Below are positions 37,560 through 50,257 of a stretch of 64,000 bases of DNA, piece by piece. The notes below the pieces were generated by a model. The model had not been told where the DNA came from. It was given only the letters and a program-made list of their open reading frames with translations, and ran no database searches. Source of the stretch: Cordia subcordata (Eukaryota > Streptophyta > Magnoliopsida > Boraginales > Cordiaceae). The position numbers were made by a program, and so were the translations under genes. How positions within the stretch are numbered: the stretch's first letter is position 1; each line of letters opens with the position of its first letter. The stretch spans positions 10,492,501 to 10,556,500 of the forward strand of contig JAPTOF010000005.1 in the NCBI GenBank assembly GCA_028554755.1, in the 5' to 3' direction.

Positions 37560-38130
37560 AAATGGGAAGTTATTGATGCATGGAGTGTCAAGGATGGGAC
37601 GACAAGGGAGAAAAGATGCGAGATGATCTCCTGGCGGCCACCCACAAGAGGTTAGAAATTAAATGTTAATGGGTCTTCCAAGTAGAATCCAGGAAGAGCT
37701 GCAACGGGTGGGTTGGTGGGAGATGTTAATGGAAGGTGGCAATGGGAGTTTCTCAGTTAATCTGGGCATGGCATCAAGTACCATGGTTGAGGTCATAGCG
37801 TTGATGGAAGAGCTTAAAGAGGCACTAAAGGCGAGGTATTGAAGTACTTGAAGTGGAATCGGATTCATAAGTCTTAGTTAACTGGATTACCGGACGATTC
37901 AAGCAGCCTAAGATATTGGAGCCATTAATTAAAGAATGTAAAAAGTTGTTAGATCGCCCTAGTTATATATTCAACCATGTCTTTAGAAAGACGAACAAAT
38001 GCGCAAATTAATTGGCCAACCACGGACTTATGCTGGCTCTAGGCACGCACTAGTTTCATAAACCTCCTGACGATATGACAACGCTCCTGGGTAATGATGT
38101 GAAAGGGACGACCACACCCAAATGGATTAC
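37560..38130 (+). pseudogene. LINE relic: reverse-transcriptase-associated RNase H domain
   Basis: The plus strand encodes, with stops and frame changes, WRPPTRG-KLNVNGSSK, AATGGLVGDVNGRWQWEF, FSVNLGMASSTMVEVIALME and later EPLI..CKKLLDRPSYIFNHV and FRKTNKCAN-LANHGL. This order (KLNVDGS, GGVLRD, AELxAL, HVxREANxxAD) is that of the RNase H domain at the C-terminus of plant non-LTR elements. Several in-frame stops make it non-functional. Confidence 0.78.
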
Positions 38131-38667
38131 AAGCTAATCGGCTTTGCCTCGCCTAGGAGGGGAAAAAAACTATGGAAATGAAAAAGGTAAACATTGAACA
38201 AGACAAAATCATAAAGGAAAAGTAAGGGAAGTAATTCTTTCATTTGAATTGCAAAAGAAGTAAAGGTGTGAAAAGGAAATTAAAATAAAATAAAATAATA
38301 AATAAAAGAGGATTTTTTGTATTTTCCTTTCGTGGATTAGAAATGATGGAAATTTTATAAGATTTGATACATGTACACCTAACAAAACACAATAAACATC
38401 GAGCACACAGTGTTGCACACACTTATTACGCATATGTTGAGCTCGAATTGGGAACTATAATATAAGAAAGACCAATAACGCATGACTAGGTTTTCTTATT
38501 TTCTCACATGTCAAGCTTTCCGATCTTTCATTTTACCATTTGAGGTTTAAGAGTGAATAGAAGATTCCCTCCCTAATTTGATTCTTTTCTTCCCTCGCTT
38601 TCTTCCTCAATCCTAATGCAAAGATTAACTTGGGAGTAATATTAGTACCCTTGGGAGTCAGAGAGTA

Positions 38668-38797
38668 TCAGCCTGTTTAGCTAAGCTTATTTGGGGTTTA
38701 TAAGTTGCAAATAGTGAAAAACATATGAAGGAGTGCTTTGTTTGTTTCTTTTTTAGAGCTTATAAGCTACAAAATAGGCAAAGCCAAATAAGCTCTC
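38668..38797. mobile_element. Short inverted-repeat element (GCTTATTTGG type)
   Basis: Contains agcctgtttagctaagcttatttgg at the left and aagccaaataagctct at the right, with the paired core tttataagttgcaaatag / agcttataagctac. It resembles 62595-62704. Confidence 0.5.
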
Positions 38798-39555
38798 TAG
38801 AATATGATTATCCAAATGCTTTATAACGAGGCATATCGCTTGGTGTTATCTTTACTCTCATGGGAACCTTCTTACCCTAGCTTAGCTTTGGGTCATCCTG
38901 TGCACAGGCAATCACCAATCATTAACACCTCCCACAACCCCCTCCCCATCCCGCTCTGCTCCTCACTACCCCTCTATCCCCGCCGGCTTCCCGCCTCTCT
39001 CCCCGCCAGCTTCCCCGCCCCTCACTACCGCTCTCTCCCCTCTTTCCAGCAAGGTGCCACGGTATTTTCTGCTTGTTCCCAACACCAGCAAATCCCACAG
39101 GCAGACGAATTATCACTGTTCTATCTGGTTTGCTGAAATAGTACGGAAGGTCTCCAACGAGTATATATGAATCCTTGGTAGCATTACTTGGTTGATTAAA
39201 CAAATAGATAAAAACTTCAGAATCTTATTTTGAGGGATAACATTACTAAAAATCAAGAATCCTCACAATGCAGAAGCCTTTCAAAGCGATAGAGAAAATG
39301 AAACTGAATACTAAAAGTGATTGCAGGCAATAGTAATATGTAAATCTAAAAATATTTCCAAACAAAACGCATCACTTGATATACGACCGCAATCTTATAG
39401 AGAACTGGATGAGCGTCTTGTTCAGCTAGCCCTCTTGATGGGGATTATTACTCTCAGCAGTTTCTTGAAATACTTTAACCTCAACTTTAGCAATTACATA
39501 TCTGCCCCAATATTTGTATGAGGGCGATGTAAATGGTACATCTACAACAGGGTTA
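38798..39555. other. 3' flank of the aminotransferase gene, with a C-rich patch
   Basis: A C/T-rich patch at 38930-39060 contains repeats of ccccgcc(g/a)gcttcccgcc. The rest is probably the 3' UTR of the minus-strand gene ending at 39556. No other gene recognised. Confidence 0.4.
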
Positions 39556-42500
39556 TCACTTCTTCGGCAGCTTCTCTTTCATTCTCTCAACCGCGCTTCT
39601 GAGGGTGCCTTCATCTTTGCAGAACGTAAACCGAACAAGGTTTTTTCCATCTCCAGGATTTAAATAGAAAACGCTGGTTGGAATCGCTACAACCCCAACC
39701 TCCTTGATTAGATATTCACAGAAGGCTACATCATTTTCCAGCCCAAAAGGGGTGTGATCCACAACCACAAAGTAGGTACCGCTTGAGGGGTGTACTGTAA
39801 AACCCACGGCCTTCAATCCCTCAACTAGTATGGCCTTCTTTGCCATGTAATCTTTCTTTAGCTCCTCATAGTAAGAATCTGGAGCACGGAGGGCAGTAGC
39901 AGCTGCATATTGCATTGGAGTGGACGTTGCAAAAGTGAGGAACGAATGTGCCTGTCTAACACCCCACGTCAAATGTGGAGGAGCTATAGCCCACCCAATT
40001 TTCCAACCTGTTAGTGAGAATGTCTTTCCCAAAGAATTCAAGGTTACAGTTCGCTCGTACATCCCAGGAAGAGAAGCTATAGATATGTGATCCATCTCAA
40101 AAGCTAACTTGTCGTACACCTCATCAGAGAAAACCAGAACATCATTCTCAATGCACAGGGAAGCGATCTCATTGAGTTCTTCCCTAGTGAACATCTTTCC
40201 CGTGGGGTTATGCGGAGTATTCATGAGGATTGCTCGGGTGTTCTTTGATATTAATGACTTCAGTTCTTCAATGGGGACTGAAAAATCTGGAGGCCTTAGG
40301 GTGACACACTTTATTTCAGCACCAGCCATAGACAAAGTTGCTCCATAGGAATCATAAAAAGGAGCAAAAAGAATAACCTCATCACCAGGATTTATCAAGC
40401 CTAACATGGTTGCAGCAATAGCTTCAGTGCAACCTGAGGTAACAGTAACTTCTGTTTCAGGGTTCACCTCAAGCCCAGAGTCTTTCTTAAACCGTGCAGC
40501 CACAGCTGAATTGAGGTCCGGAACTCCATATCCACGGGCATATTGATTTTTACCATCTTGAATGGCTTGAATAGCTGCATCTTTAACAAATTGAGGACCA
40601 TCAAAATTGGGAAAGCCTTGTCCAAGATTTATTGCTCCATGCTTTATGGCAAGCATACTCATTTGTGTGAAGATTGTCGTTTTGAATTTCTCCAACCGCT
40701 TTGCAACCTGCATAAAAATCAAAATATTGCAATTTAAATAATTCAACCACATAGGCCCAAGGGCCAAACTAAAACAAAGATTAGGAACACTGTGGATCAT
40801 GCATACTGTTTCATGTTACCCCAAGCACAATTAATACTACTTCAATGCTAAAAGGAAGACATAGCACAGAAATGTGCCAAATAAGCCATGCAGCTATCAT
40901 ACAGGGAAATAAGGTAAAACTTAGATCAAACTTTTTGACAAACTAACTTTGAATATACCCCAAAAGATTTTGTTTGAGAGAACTTTCTGATACAAAAATT
41001 TGAACACAAATACTAAATGATGTATAATATGCAAACTGATGTAGGACTAATGAAAGTAATCAAAGAAATCAAATAACAAATTAAGGAGCTAAGTTGAGGG
41101 AAGAGCAAGCAAAGATTGAGGGAGTGATAGAAAGGAAAACTTTCCAAAGGATACCTAGTTGTCAGTTCATCAAAAGGTGTCTCAGAACAGTAACAAAACC
41201 CTTCAGCATAGGCTTTACAAAGGAACCAAAATAAGAAAACATCAAGAAGGAGGAAGTGCTCACATTTTGAAAGAATAATAAAATTCAAAAATAATAGGAA
41301 ATAAGTTTCTAGATTCTAGTCTAAACAAACATTTCCCCCCTTAAACTCTTTATCTTCATCATTCCTGCTTGGTTGTGGAAAATAAGCCAAAAAATCGACC
41401 AGGTGTGCAATCTAGTCTCGAAGTGCACCCAGCTAAGATAAATGGATCTGGGCATAAAACCTAAAATAGTTAAAAGACATAGATCAGTTCAGTTTTTCCA
41501 TAGATGTCCATGCAAATATCCATTTATTCTGAAACTGTTTCCAGGCCAGACTCCATTACTGTGCTTAGTACACCTATATTTATATATGATATTAGTTGAA
41601 TCGAGAGATGACATCCAACAGCCTACACATACATAGTCACAAACAACAGCCATACACATACATAGAGTCAAACACACAGTCACATATATGTATATATGTA
41701 TAATCCAGAATCTCCAATTCTTTCAGCATTCACCACACACTTTCAAATCTCCCACCACACTTCCCCCAACGCAACAAAAAAAAAATGGAGAAAAAAAACT
41801 CTGTGCTCTTTGCAGTTTTGATAAAATCGGATCAAAGCCAATAAAGATCATCAAAAAGCAAACAAAAACTTCTTTAGCTCTTATTAGCATTTACTCTCTC
41901 TACCTCCCCCTAGAGATATAGATGTGAAGGCATATACATGTGTGTCGGTATAAGTAGGTATACTGATGGACATATAGTTCTCATTTGCTTCTCTCTTCAA
42001 ATGGCTTTAATTTTACATATTGTTTTCTTTTACATTTTTTTCAAAAGTGTAGTTTTCAATATGAAATGCAGTAAAGCCTGTTGGATTGATTTTCACTATT
42101 TCCTGGTTTTATGAGTCCAAATCCTCTTTCTGGTAAGCCTTTAAAAAATTTAGAAATTGGAAGATAAATTGGTAGCCTAGACATCGAAATTGTTAGACAT
42201 GCAATATACAAGACACCAAAGTCAAAGGTAGCCCCAGAAAACTAGTAAACTTCTTCACCAGCTATGTCTTGCATCAAGTATCGATGCCATAGTTTTTTTC
42301 TACTTTGCGACATTGTCATAATTTTTCTTTGCAGTTGGGACCTCTTCTGATTTGTTCAGTGATGCCTGTGGTTCTTTGTCGGTTAAAGGTCCATTAGATG
42401 ATCAGGTATAATTCAAATGCTTGCATTCTGTTCCCCTATTATATGTAATTGGTATTTTTTCAGGCTCTTCTGCCTAAAATGTAAATATATTCTAGTCGGC

Positions 42501-45042
42501 AGACTCCTAGAATCATGCTTTCCAGACATGAAATAGTGCTCTATGGATGAGCATGAGATAAGGAAGCACAACTTGGAATTAGAAGAAAGTTGGCACCAGT
42601 TACATGGAACAACTTTCCTAGGATCAGAGTCTCTACTGGTGACAACATTGCCAAGTGTAACCATTGCAAAAAGGAGTTAAGAGGTAACAGCTCACGTTGG
42701 ACAACCTACCTGCAAAAGCAAATTTAAAATGTGTTTCCATGAAGCATAATTGAAGAAGAGCCAAATTAAGATGCAGTTAAATTCTAAGAATGGCAGTTCC
42801 AAGATCAGGACAGAAAAGATTTTGATCAGAAAGATAAGAGTGACAAGATGATTTTCAAGCATCTTTACTTAACATGTGTGTAAGCATGAAACATTTGAGG
42901 AACTTCGCCTTAATCCAAGTTTTAAATTTGTCCCTGCAATAGAATTAGGTATGATATTTGTATATGCAGACAAAAAAGAGAAAAGCTAGCTGTAAAATTA
43001 GTTGGATCTCTCTTCCAGAGTCACCTTCATCCTTCAGATTTGGACCTACGTTCTAATTTTTCATTATGCTTTGTGTGTGCACATTGGACATCTGAAATTG
43101 GAAATTGAGATAAAAGATTTTCAAGCCTCTAAGGTTAGGTATTTTCCCCCTTTATACACTAGAATTTTTCATGATTTCTTAGAGTTCAGATTCTAAAACC
43201 CTGTGCAGTGACTAAATTGTTTTGCGGCTAGTTTAAACCATAAAACCACTAGTCTTCCTCATAGATCATCCTCAACAACACGCAAAAACTAAGGCCATCA
43301 TCTGTCATCCCCCAAAGCTGGATTAAACACTATTAACTTCTAATGTTAACGTCAAATAATACCCTATGTTCTCATACTTGACACTTCCAAATAAACTAAC
43401 ACATTTTGGTAAGAGTAACTTGACACAGCTTTTAGTTTCAATGTGATGATCTTATACTTCAGATTCTATATTCCACCATCGCAGCAATTATACACCAAAA
43501 TATCAGTTAAGAAGATGACAAAGATGACCTTAAAACAAGAGATGAAAATGTTCAAAATTCATTTAGCAGAGAATGGACCTCAAGAATGAAAAGCACCATA
43601 ATCATACTAGCTAAAAGATGCATCATGTTATCGTATATACTCCATAAGGAGGACAATAACAGAGAAAAGTTTAAAGTAAGATATAAAATTGGGGAGTTCT
43701 CAAACTTAATGTTTGGTCAATATCAGAAGTTTTAAAGCTTCAATTAATTCAAAGTCAAACTCAGAAATATATATCAACCACAGGAAGTATCGATCTCAGA
43801 TTACGTAAAAGAAGCTTATGGCTCCATTTAGCAATTTTCATGGTTAACAAGTCAGAAGTTCTAAAATTTTATATTGGGACTTACAACCCCTACTAAATTT
43901 CAACAACAAATGTTTCAAAAGCATCGTTGCAGCTTTACAGGGTCCTTTCACAATTCGAATACCAAAACTTGAAACCCATGGAGGGTTGAATACATGATTT
44001 AGTGCTATGCTTGGCGTTTCATCCAACAGTTAAATTGAATGTCCTCTTCCATTAATACTCCTGATAATTTAGTGAAGACTCAAACTCAAAGACAAGATGC
44101 CCTACTTAGTTAAGTTAGCTTCTCTTTCTCTCCTTTAAAAGCAGATCAATAGAGGCTTTCTGCTTACAGGTCTCACGTGAGGGGTGCTACCAGGGAAGGC
44201 TGCACTCTTCGTCTAGTGGGGTTACTTGAACCCAGTCAAACTTTTCTTTTCCTTTTTTCTTCTTCTCTCTTTTTTTTTTTTTTTTTTTAATTATGTGATA
44301 TATGATTCACACTATAGTTAGTTATTGTTATTAAAGAGGACAAATTTTATACTGTTGAAAATGAAATAATTATATAACATTTTTTAAATATGAAACTCCT
44401 TGAGAATACAATTGTAATTTGCTTATAACATACTTCTAAAATATGAAATCACGACGAGTATAATTGTAGTATTAGTGTTCTGAAAAAATAATTAAGTTTT
44501 TTCGTCAGTGAGCTACACCTCTCTAACTTGATTATTTCCATTTTGACCAACTCTCCAATTCTACTTTTATCTTTTTGCATTAACTATTTGGCTCGACTTT
44601 AAAAAAAAAAACTCAAATACAATGTTTTTTCGTAAGTCAGAATTTTTAGTTTTTCAAAAGATTACGTCTTTTAAAAATTGGTAAAAAAAGCCAATTCACA
44701 CGAGCCCTTACAGGACAACCTCATCATTCGACAACCAATTATTACATCACAAACAAATCAACAAGAGAAAAATAAAATAAAATAAAGAAATGGGGGTTGG
44801 TTTAAAACCTGCAAGGGGCGAGGAGTGGGGGTGGCGTTGGAGGGCTGATCTTGAGGCGGGAGAGTCTGTTTCTGGGGAGAAGCGGTGGAGAGAGAAGCCA
44901 TGAGAGATGGGTGTTTGGTGGCTGCGCTCCTCCTGATGAAACCAGAGAATCTTGTCGAATTTATAGAGGGATGCACCAAACGGCAGCTGCCCATGCTGAT
45001 ATGTGGAGTTAGCATCTTTTGGGTTGGGGCGTCCAGGTGCAT
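39556..45042 (-). CDS. KAT-like PLP aminotransferase (kynurenine/glutamine type), probably plastid
   Basis: Two minus-strand exons, 45042-44809 and 40707-39556, join in phase at PRPLQ|VAKRLEKF to give about 461 residues. Exon 2 holds the whole fold-type I class I/II aminotransferase. Motifs are NLGQGFPNFDGP, TVTSGCTEAIAA, NTPHNPTGK (Asn about 245), SDEVYD (Asp 273, Tyr 276), SLGKTFSLTGWKIGW (PLP lysine about 306) and a C-terminal FYLNPGDGKNLVRFTF. All key residues are present. The sequence closely resembles Arabidopsis At1g77670. Relatives use kynurenine, aromatic, sulphur or glutamine donors with 2-oxo acids, so the exact substrate cannot be read here. The first ATG gives a basic, Ser/Arg-rich leader (MHLDAPTQK...RRSAATKHPSL), plausible as a transit peptide. 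A second in-frame ATG (MASLSTASPQ) could start a shorter cytosolic form. The 4.1-kb intron carries transposon debris. Confidence 0.92.
42335..42405 (+). other. Isolated exon-like segment inside the aminotransferase intron
   Basis: A 71-bp stretch is flanked by a good acceptor (atttttctttgcag) and a donor (gatcag|gtataa). It is open in one plus-strand frame as GTSSDLFSDACGSLSVKG plus five more residues. It is antisense to the host gene. The protein family is not recognised. It may be a captured or orphan exon, possibly tied to the hAT fragment 185 bp downstream. Confidence 0.35.
42590..42730 (+). pseudogene. hAT-type transposase fragment (BED zinc finger)
   Basis: The plus strand encodes VTWNNFPRIRVSTGD followed by IAKCNHCKKELRGNSSRW and TTYLQKQI. 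This is the layout of the BED finger at the start of plant hAT transposases (Trp/Phe, then CxxC, then a late His pair). The final histidines are mutated (YLQKQ where THLxxH is expected), so it is a relic. It lies antisense within the aminotransferase intron. Confidence 0.62.
44588..44710. mobile_element. Partial miniature inverted-repeat element
   Basis: A family-type core (tttttcgtaagtcagaatttttagttttt) and right end gccaattcacacgagccctta are present; the left end is decayed. Confidence 0.45.
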
Positions 45043-45161
45043 TGACTCCTCCTATTTCACGGCTGCGTGACCCTTGCCACTCTATATGTGTCCACACATG
45101 CTAATATGCCTTTTTTTTGTACTTCTACTAGTGCGCTAATCTATCTATATTTTATATTTTA

Positions 45162-45389
45162 TGGACTTATTTGGATTGATTTTTTTTAAAGTATTTTTTT
45201 TAATAATTTTTAAAAAATAATTTTTTTTTAAAAAAAAATTTAGTTATTGAAAAAAGTTATATTTAATTTTTTTTCAAAATTTTAATTTTTTTAAAAACTA
45301 AATCAAATAATTATTATAATTTTAATATAACTCTTTCAAGAAAAAAATATTTTTTCTAAAAAAAAAAAAACTAATCCAAACACACCCCA
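45162..45389. mobile_element. Miniature inverted-repeat element (GTTTGGATTGG family)
   Basis: Ends ggacttatttggattgat and, reversed, ggggtgtgtttggattag. The core is A/T-rich with taaatcaaataattattat as in 17277-17533. It lies 120 bp upstream of the aminotransferase ATG. Confidence 0.68.
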
Positions 45390-46736
45390 ATAATAATAAT
45401 AATAAACTTACGCCTCATTTTTGAAGTTATGTTAAGAGGTGTTATATGTCAACAAATTTTTATTTTTGTGGGCTCTATTTTGATTAAGTATTTTAGAAGA
45501 TAATTATTATTTAATATTAATAAATTATAAAAATTATATCATAAGTCTCCACTCTTTTTTTTTTTTTTCAAGTTATTCTCATAGTTTCAAATAAGGATGT
45601 ATCTAAATTGATTAAACCGACAATCAATAGCCCTAATCTACCCGTTAAACATTCAATTTCCCTAACCTACCCGAACTTCCCCAATGACACATAAATTATA
45701 AAAAGTAATAGATTTATCTCTATTCTAAGTAATTTAATTATATAAGTCCACACATGTATTCTGTAATAGTTCAACCAATCAGTGACCCTAAGATGTATAG
45801 GGTTCGTTATATTAGACTTTATAATTAATTATGGTATACTGATATATTATTGTTATTAATTTATAAAACATTATTGCTCAAAATTATTATTCGTATGGAG
45901 GCAAAACGAGCCCAATCCGAAGCATTAAGGTGAAGAGCATCAGGTAATAATTAAAGTTACAATTACAAACGATGTTTATATCTTAAACAAATAGTATTTT
46001 CTTTTATATGTTAAGGTTATATATTTTAAGTTTGTTATTGAGCATATAAATATTAATTTTCAAACAATCATGAAAATAAAACCTAGTTGAAAGTATAAAG
46101 TATATTTTCATTCAAAATACTTGGTGACTATTTTTTGACGAGAAAGTTACATAATATTTGACATTTTTTGACGAGAAAGTTACATAATATTTGAAATTTC
46201 CTAAAAGTTTAACACATTCACTATTGATTGTTATAATATATTGAAACTTAAGAGATAATAAACACGCACAATAAAAATATTACAAAGTTTGTTATAATAT
46301 TCACAATATATACAATGAGAACATGTATTTATTTTTTCTCACAATGGCCTAGATCTTAACTGTACAACATTCTGGAATATTAGAGTTTTCTTGTTTCTCA
46401 CCCTAGATATTACAACATCAATTGTATATGACTAAAATACAGGTCTTTGTAAATACAAGGCAAAGTGATTGGTCTTATCTCTTGCTTATTGTCGCGGCAA
46501 AGTTTAGAAAGCTTTAAGCTTGAAGGTTAAAGCATAATTTTTTGTTTTAACTTTTCTAACTTATATTTTAAAATTTTTGATTTTTGGTTTTATTTGTTAA
46601 TTTTTAATTTTTAAATTATTAGCTTTGACTTTTTAAATTTTAAAATTTTTAATTTGTTAATTTTTAATTTTTAAAATTTTTTAACTTATAAATATTTTAT
46701 TTTTATTTTTTGATTCTTTAATTAGAATAGCATCAC
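45390..46736. other. AT-rich intergenic DNA
   Basis: No gene. A perfect direct repeat ttttttgacgagaaagttac followed by ataatatttga occurs twice in tandem (46131-46195). 46540-46700 is low-complexity ttaatttttaattttt sequence. Confidence 0.5.
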
Positions 46737-46744
46737 TGTTCTTT

Positions 46745-47505
46745 ACTGTTCGGCAAAATTAGCTGTTAAAGTAGCTGATAGCTGTTTAAATAGTAAATAG
46801 TGGTTTGAATAGCTGATAACTGTTGTACTTTAGGCTGATTGAATAATATGTGTTCGATAAAATTAGTTGTTTGATTAATTGATGAATGTAAAATGACATA
46901 AAAAAATATTGGTATTATGTTATTATGTTATAATAAATATAATTATTATTACTATTACTGAAATGAGATAATTTATTTTATAATTAGAGATATGTTTCTT
47001 GTAATAATATTTGATTATTAAAGTATAATAAAATTACTTTTGATAAATTAATTTTATTAATATTACAAAAAATGTTATTATTGTAGAAATATTTTTTAAT
47101 TGATCAAAGAGTTATTTTTTCAAGAAAAATAATAAATGGATGAATAAGACTTACACTTTTTTAGTATATTTTGATATGGATATGATTTAAAATTGCTTTT
47201 TATGTTATTTTAGATTTATACTTGTGAAAGAAAATATAAAAATGTAGAAAGACATTGCATAGTAGGTAGAATTGCCAAAAAATAATGAGAGGGTAAAATT
47301 GCCAAAATTAAAAATTAAAAACACTATCCACTATTTGAAACGTTAAAAATATTAATGTTTTAAAAACACTACTTCAAATACTATTTCAACTAAAAATACC
47401 ACCTAAAATACTACTTTACAGAACAACAAAAATAGAAAGAGATAGTGGTTTGACCAAGTCAAAATACTAAATACTAATTAAAACAATGTTGTCAAACAGC
47501 GCCTT
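46745..47505. mobile_element. Probable hAT-like non-autonomous element
   Basis: The left end tactgttcggcaaaattagc, with agctgatagctg repeats inside, and the reversed right end ggcgctgtttgacaacattg resemble the GGCGCTGTTTGGCAAAATTAGCTG ends common in eudicot miniature hAT elements. Subterminal repeats (agtggttt, actacttcaaatac) occur at both ends. No transposase and no clear 8-bp target duplication was found. Confidence 0.45.
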
Positions 47506-47509
47506 AATG

Positions 47510-47945
47510 CCAAATAACAAATTAAACATATCCACGCCAACCAGCCACTCTTCTGAAGTCGAAGCCATGGGGCTTGACACACCAACTCAACGGAACTACT
47601 CCCACCAAACCTTTCATGATTAACCAAAACCAAAAGCAGGGACGCTAAACTTATCCACGTGCACTGCTCCACTCAGATTTTGGGACACTACGACACTCCT
47701 GCATGAAATGAAGCCCTTTTTTATTCAAGGCGCCCCAATTTGCTAAAACATCCGTTGGGGAATTTCCTTCCCTATAGATATGACTGAGCCTACTGTTCAA
47801 CCGCACAATCAGGTTTGTCACCTTTTCTATCAAACAAGCCAAACTCCAACACCCTCTTCCATCCTTATTAAAAATATGAACTCCACCAAGAGAATCCATC
47901 TCAATCCAAATATTGCTAAAATCGTTGTCCTTACACATCTACAGG
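47510..47945 (-). pseudogene. LINE relic: RNase H domain
   Basis: The minus strand reads NIWIEMDSLGGVHIFN, GCWSLACLIEKVTNLIVRLN and SRLSHIYREGNSPTDVLANW. These match the end of the RNase H domain of plant LINE polyproteins (IxxExDS, HIYREGNxxADxLAN). The conserved Ala-Asp is changed to Thr-Asp. Only about 100 codons remain. Confidence 0.7.
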
Positions 47946-48736
47946 CCCCTCACAATGGATTGGATGTATTATTTTCTAATCACTTCTCTTACGATCATAA
48001 TGTAAATTTTGTTTCCAGTTTGTTAAAATGTTACTTGGGCTCCGTTTGTTTGCAAGAAAAAGTTTTCTAGGTTTTCTCTCTTTGGCAACAAAGGAAAATA
48101 AGTCAAATTGAAATATATTTTACGATCGAAGAAAAACACTAGTTCAAAATGGTGGAAAATGTTTTTTTAGTGTTTAAAGGAGAAGAAAACATTTTCTAAT
48201 AATAACTTCCTCTCTTAAAAAAAGAAAATTTTAGTAAATGTCTTTTTAAATTTTTTGCCATATTTTTTATCAGAAGGCCAAAATTTATCAATTTGAATCT
48301 AATAGTCTATAAAGCACATCTTAGTTACTTAAAAAGAGCTTCACTTAGCAGTGGAATCACATTCAACTAAGTACATGCTTTGACTTATAAAAAATTATTA
48401 TATGTGTTTATTTTGAATTAAGTGCCCTCTCTAACTTGGTAATGGACTGCCTTCAGAAATTTCTTTCGAGAGTTATATTGAAAAATAATGGTGTATTTGA
48501 TCATTTATAATTTCATGGACTTTTACATGATAAAATTTTCTTTTAAATTATGTGTTATGATTGTAATAGATTTCTATCTTAATTGGAATTTTATTTATAA
48601 TTTGTTATTTATTAAAAAAGAAAGTCAATTTATGAGCAACAATTTTCCTCTAGATCTAATAGAATTAATAATCAAGATTATCTACAGGATTGTTCAAAAA
48701 ACGTCGAATTGAGATCTACTTATTGGTAGATACTAA
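47946..48736. other. AT-rich intergenic DNA
   Basis: No gene or element recognised between the LINE relic and the Harbinger element. Confidence 0.45.
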
Positions 48737-49149
48737 GGGCTTGTTTGGAAGTGTTCTTGTTTTTGTGTTTTGAAAACTAGTTCTGAAAAACAATTTTTGC
48801 AAACAAATGAATAGAAAATTTGTTTGAGTTGAACTGTTCCCAGAACAAGTTTTGGAAATAGAAAAACAAAAAATTCATTTGGCAAAATTGTTTCCAAGAA
48901 CAGTTTTGGAAACAAAAAAAACAAAGATCCATTTAGCTATAATTTAATTGCCATGTGAACTTGAGACTTATAATTAGGTTGTATAACTAAGTTATCGACA
49001 AAAAATCAAGTATTAATGAGTTTAACCATGAAATAAAAGCACGTGTGAACTTGAAGTTTATAATTGGGTGTTATAACGAAGTTTTCAACAAAAATTATTA
49101 AAGTAACTTTAAGTAAAAATATTATATAAATCCTAGCTATAAACCACTT

Positions 49150-49900
49150 CTATGCTCTAACCACATCGAATTCGTGAGATGATCACGATATGTTGACACT
49201 GCAGTGGCAGCTCGGTCAGACAGTTCTCCAGTATGATTACTATCGCTTAAGGCTTCTTCACCATATTGAATTGCTAAAGACGGTACATCTAAAGGGCTCA
49301 TGGTTTCCTATTCCCTAAATAATGTGTCACATCGTCCCTACTTACGAATATAATTATGGATAGCACAACATGCAGTGACTATAAGGCGTTGTCTAGTAGC
49401 CTTATAAGGTGGCATTAGTTTTAATATTGGAAAACGTGCATTTAGTACTCCAAAACAATGTTCAATCACCATTCTCAATGAAGAATGCTATAATTAAATA
49501 ACTAGAATTTTGAGGTTGTCGACCACGACCATTATATTCTTGGGTGTGATATCTTTCACCTATGAAAGGTGGAAGAAATCCTCCTGTGCAAGGATATCCA
49601 GAATCAACAAGATAAAATTTACTTACAAAAGAAAAAATTGATAATTAAAGTAATGAACTATTTGTCATTTACCTATAGTTCAATCACATGAAGTAATTCT
49701 TGTAAATCTCAAATACCTTGAGTATGCCGTGTAAAGTTTGCATCTTTCCATTGAAGTGCATCCAAAAAAACTCTTGAATCATTAGCACTATCTTTCCATC
49801 TAGTGTAGACAAAAGTGAACATCACAAGCACACATAACATTCTGTGTGACAACACTCTTTCTCCCTCTACATGTTGTTTGTTTCTTTGGCTTATTTTCAT
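49150..49900 (-). pseudogene. PIF/Harbinger transposase (DDE) remnant
   Basis: In order on the minus strand: FTFVYTRWKDSANDSRVFLD (first catalytic Asp in the ANDSRVF motif), FYLVDSGYPCTGGFLPPF (second Asp), IGERYHTQEYNGRGRQPQN, then LRMVIEHCFGVLNARFPILK (catalytic Glu) and RQRLIVTACCAIHNYIRK. All three acidic residues are visible, but a frameshift lies near 49490 and the N-terminal helix-turn-helix part is not evident. Confidence 0.8.
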
Positions 49901-50257
49901 TTATTTTTATGGTTCTCTTTCCACTGTAGGTGGTACGTTTATTGATTTATGTGGTCATAGGTTCCTCTTCGTTATTTTCCTCTAAATCCTTTTGAACTCC
50001 AGTGTTTACGTATTCTTTCTCAAGTTGTTGTTCTTCATCTAAATTTGGGGGATCCATGGTAGAGGCATAGTGAAGAACACCTGTAGCTGTGCTTTTATTG
50101 AAAACAATCCCCATTAACTTATAATGATCACATCCTTTTCTACGAAACTGTGCAGCTTCAGGTTGTTTCTACAATACTAGAATAAAGTGCTTACATATAG
50201 CAAGCATTAACTTAAAAAGTAATTTTATATGCTAAACTACTATAGAAGAATAGATGA

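Noticed and set aside
38804..39203. Pro-rich plus-strand frame and a Gly/Arg-rich minus-strand frame
   Set aside because: Both come from the C-rich simple patch at 38930-39060.
44165..44300. ggttacttgaaccc next to a long poly-T run, resembling a tRNA/SINE B-box and tail
   Set aside because: No A-box at the right distance and no cloverleaf; the evidence is too thin for a SINE.
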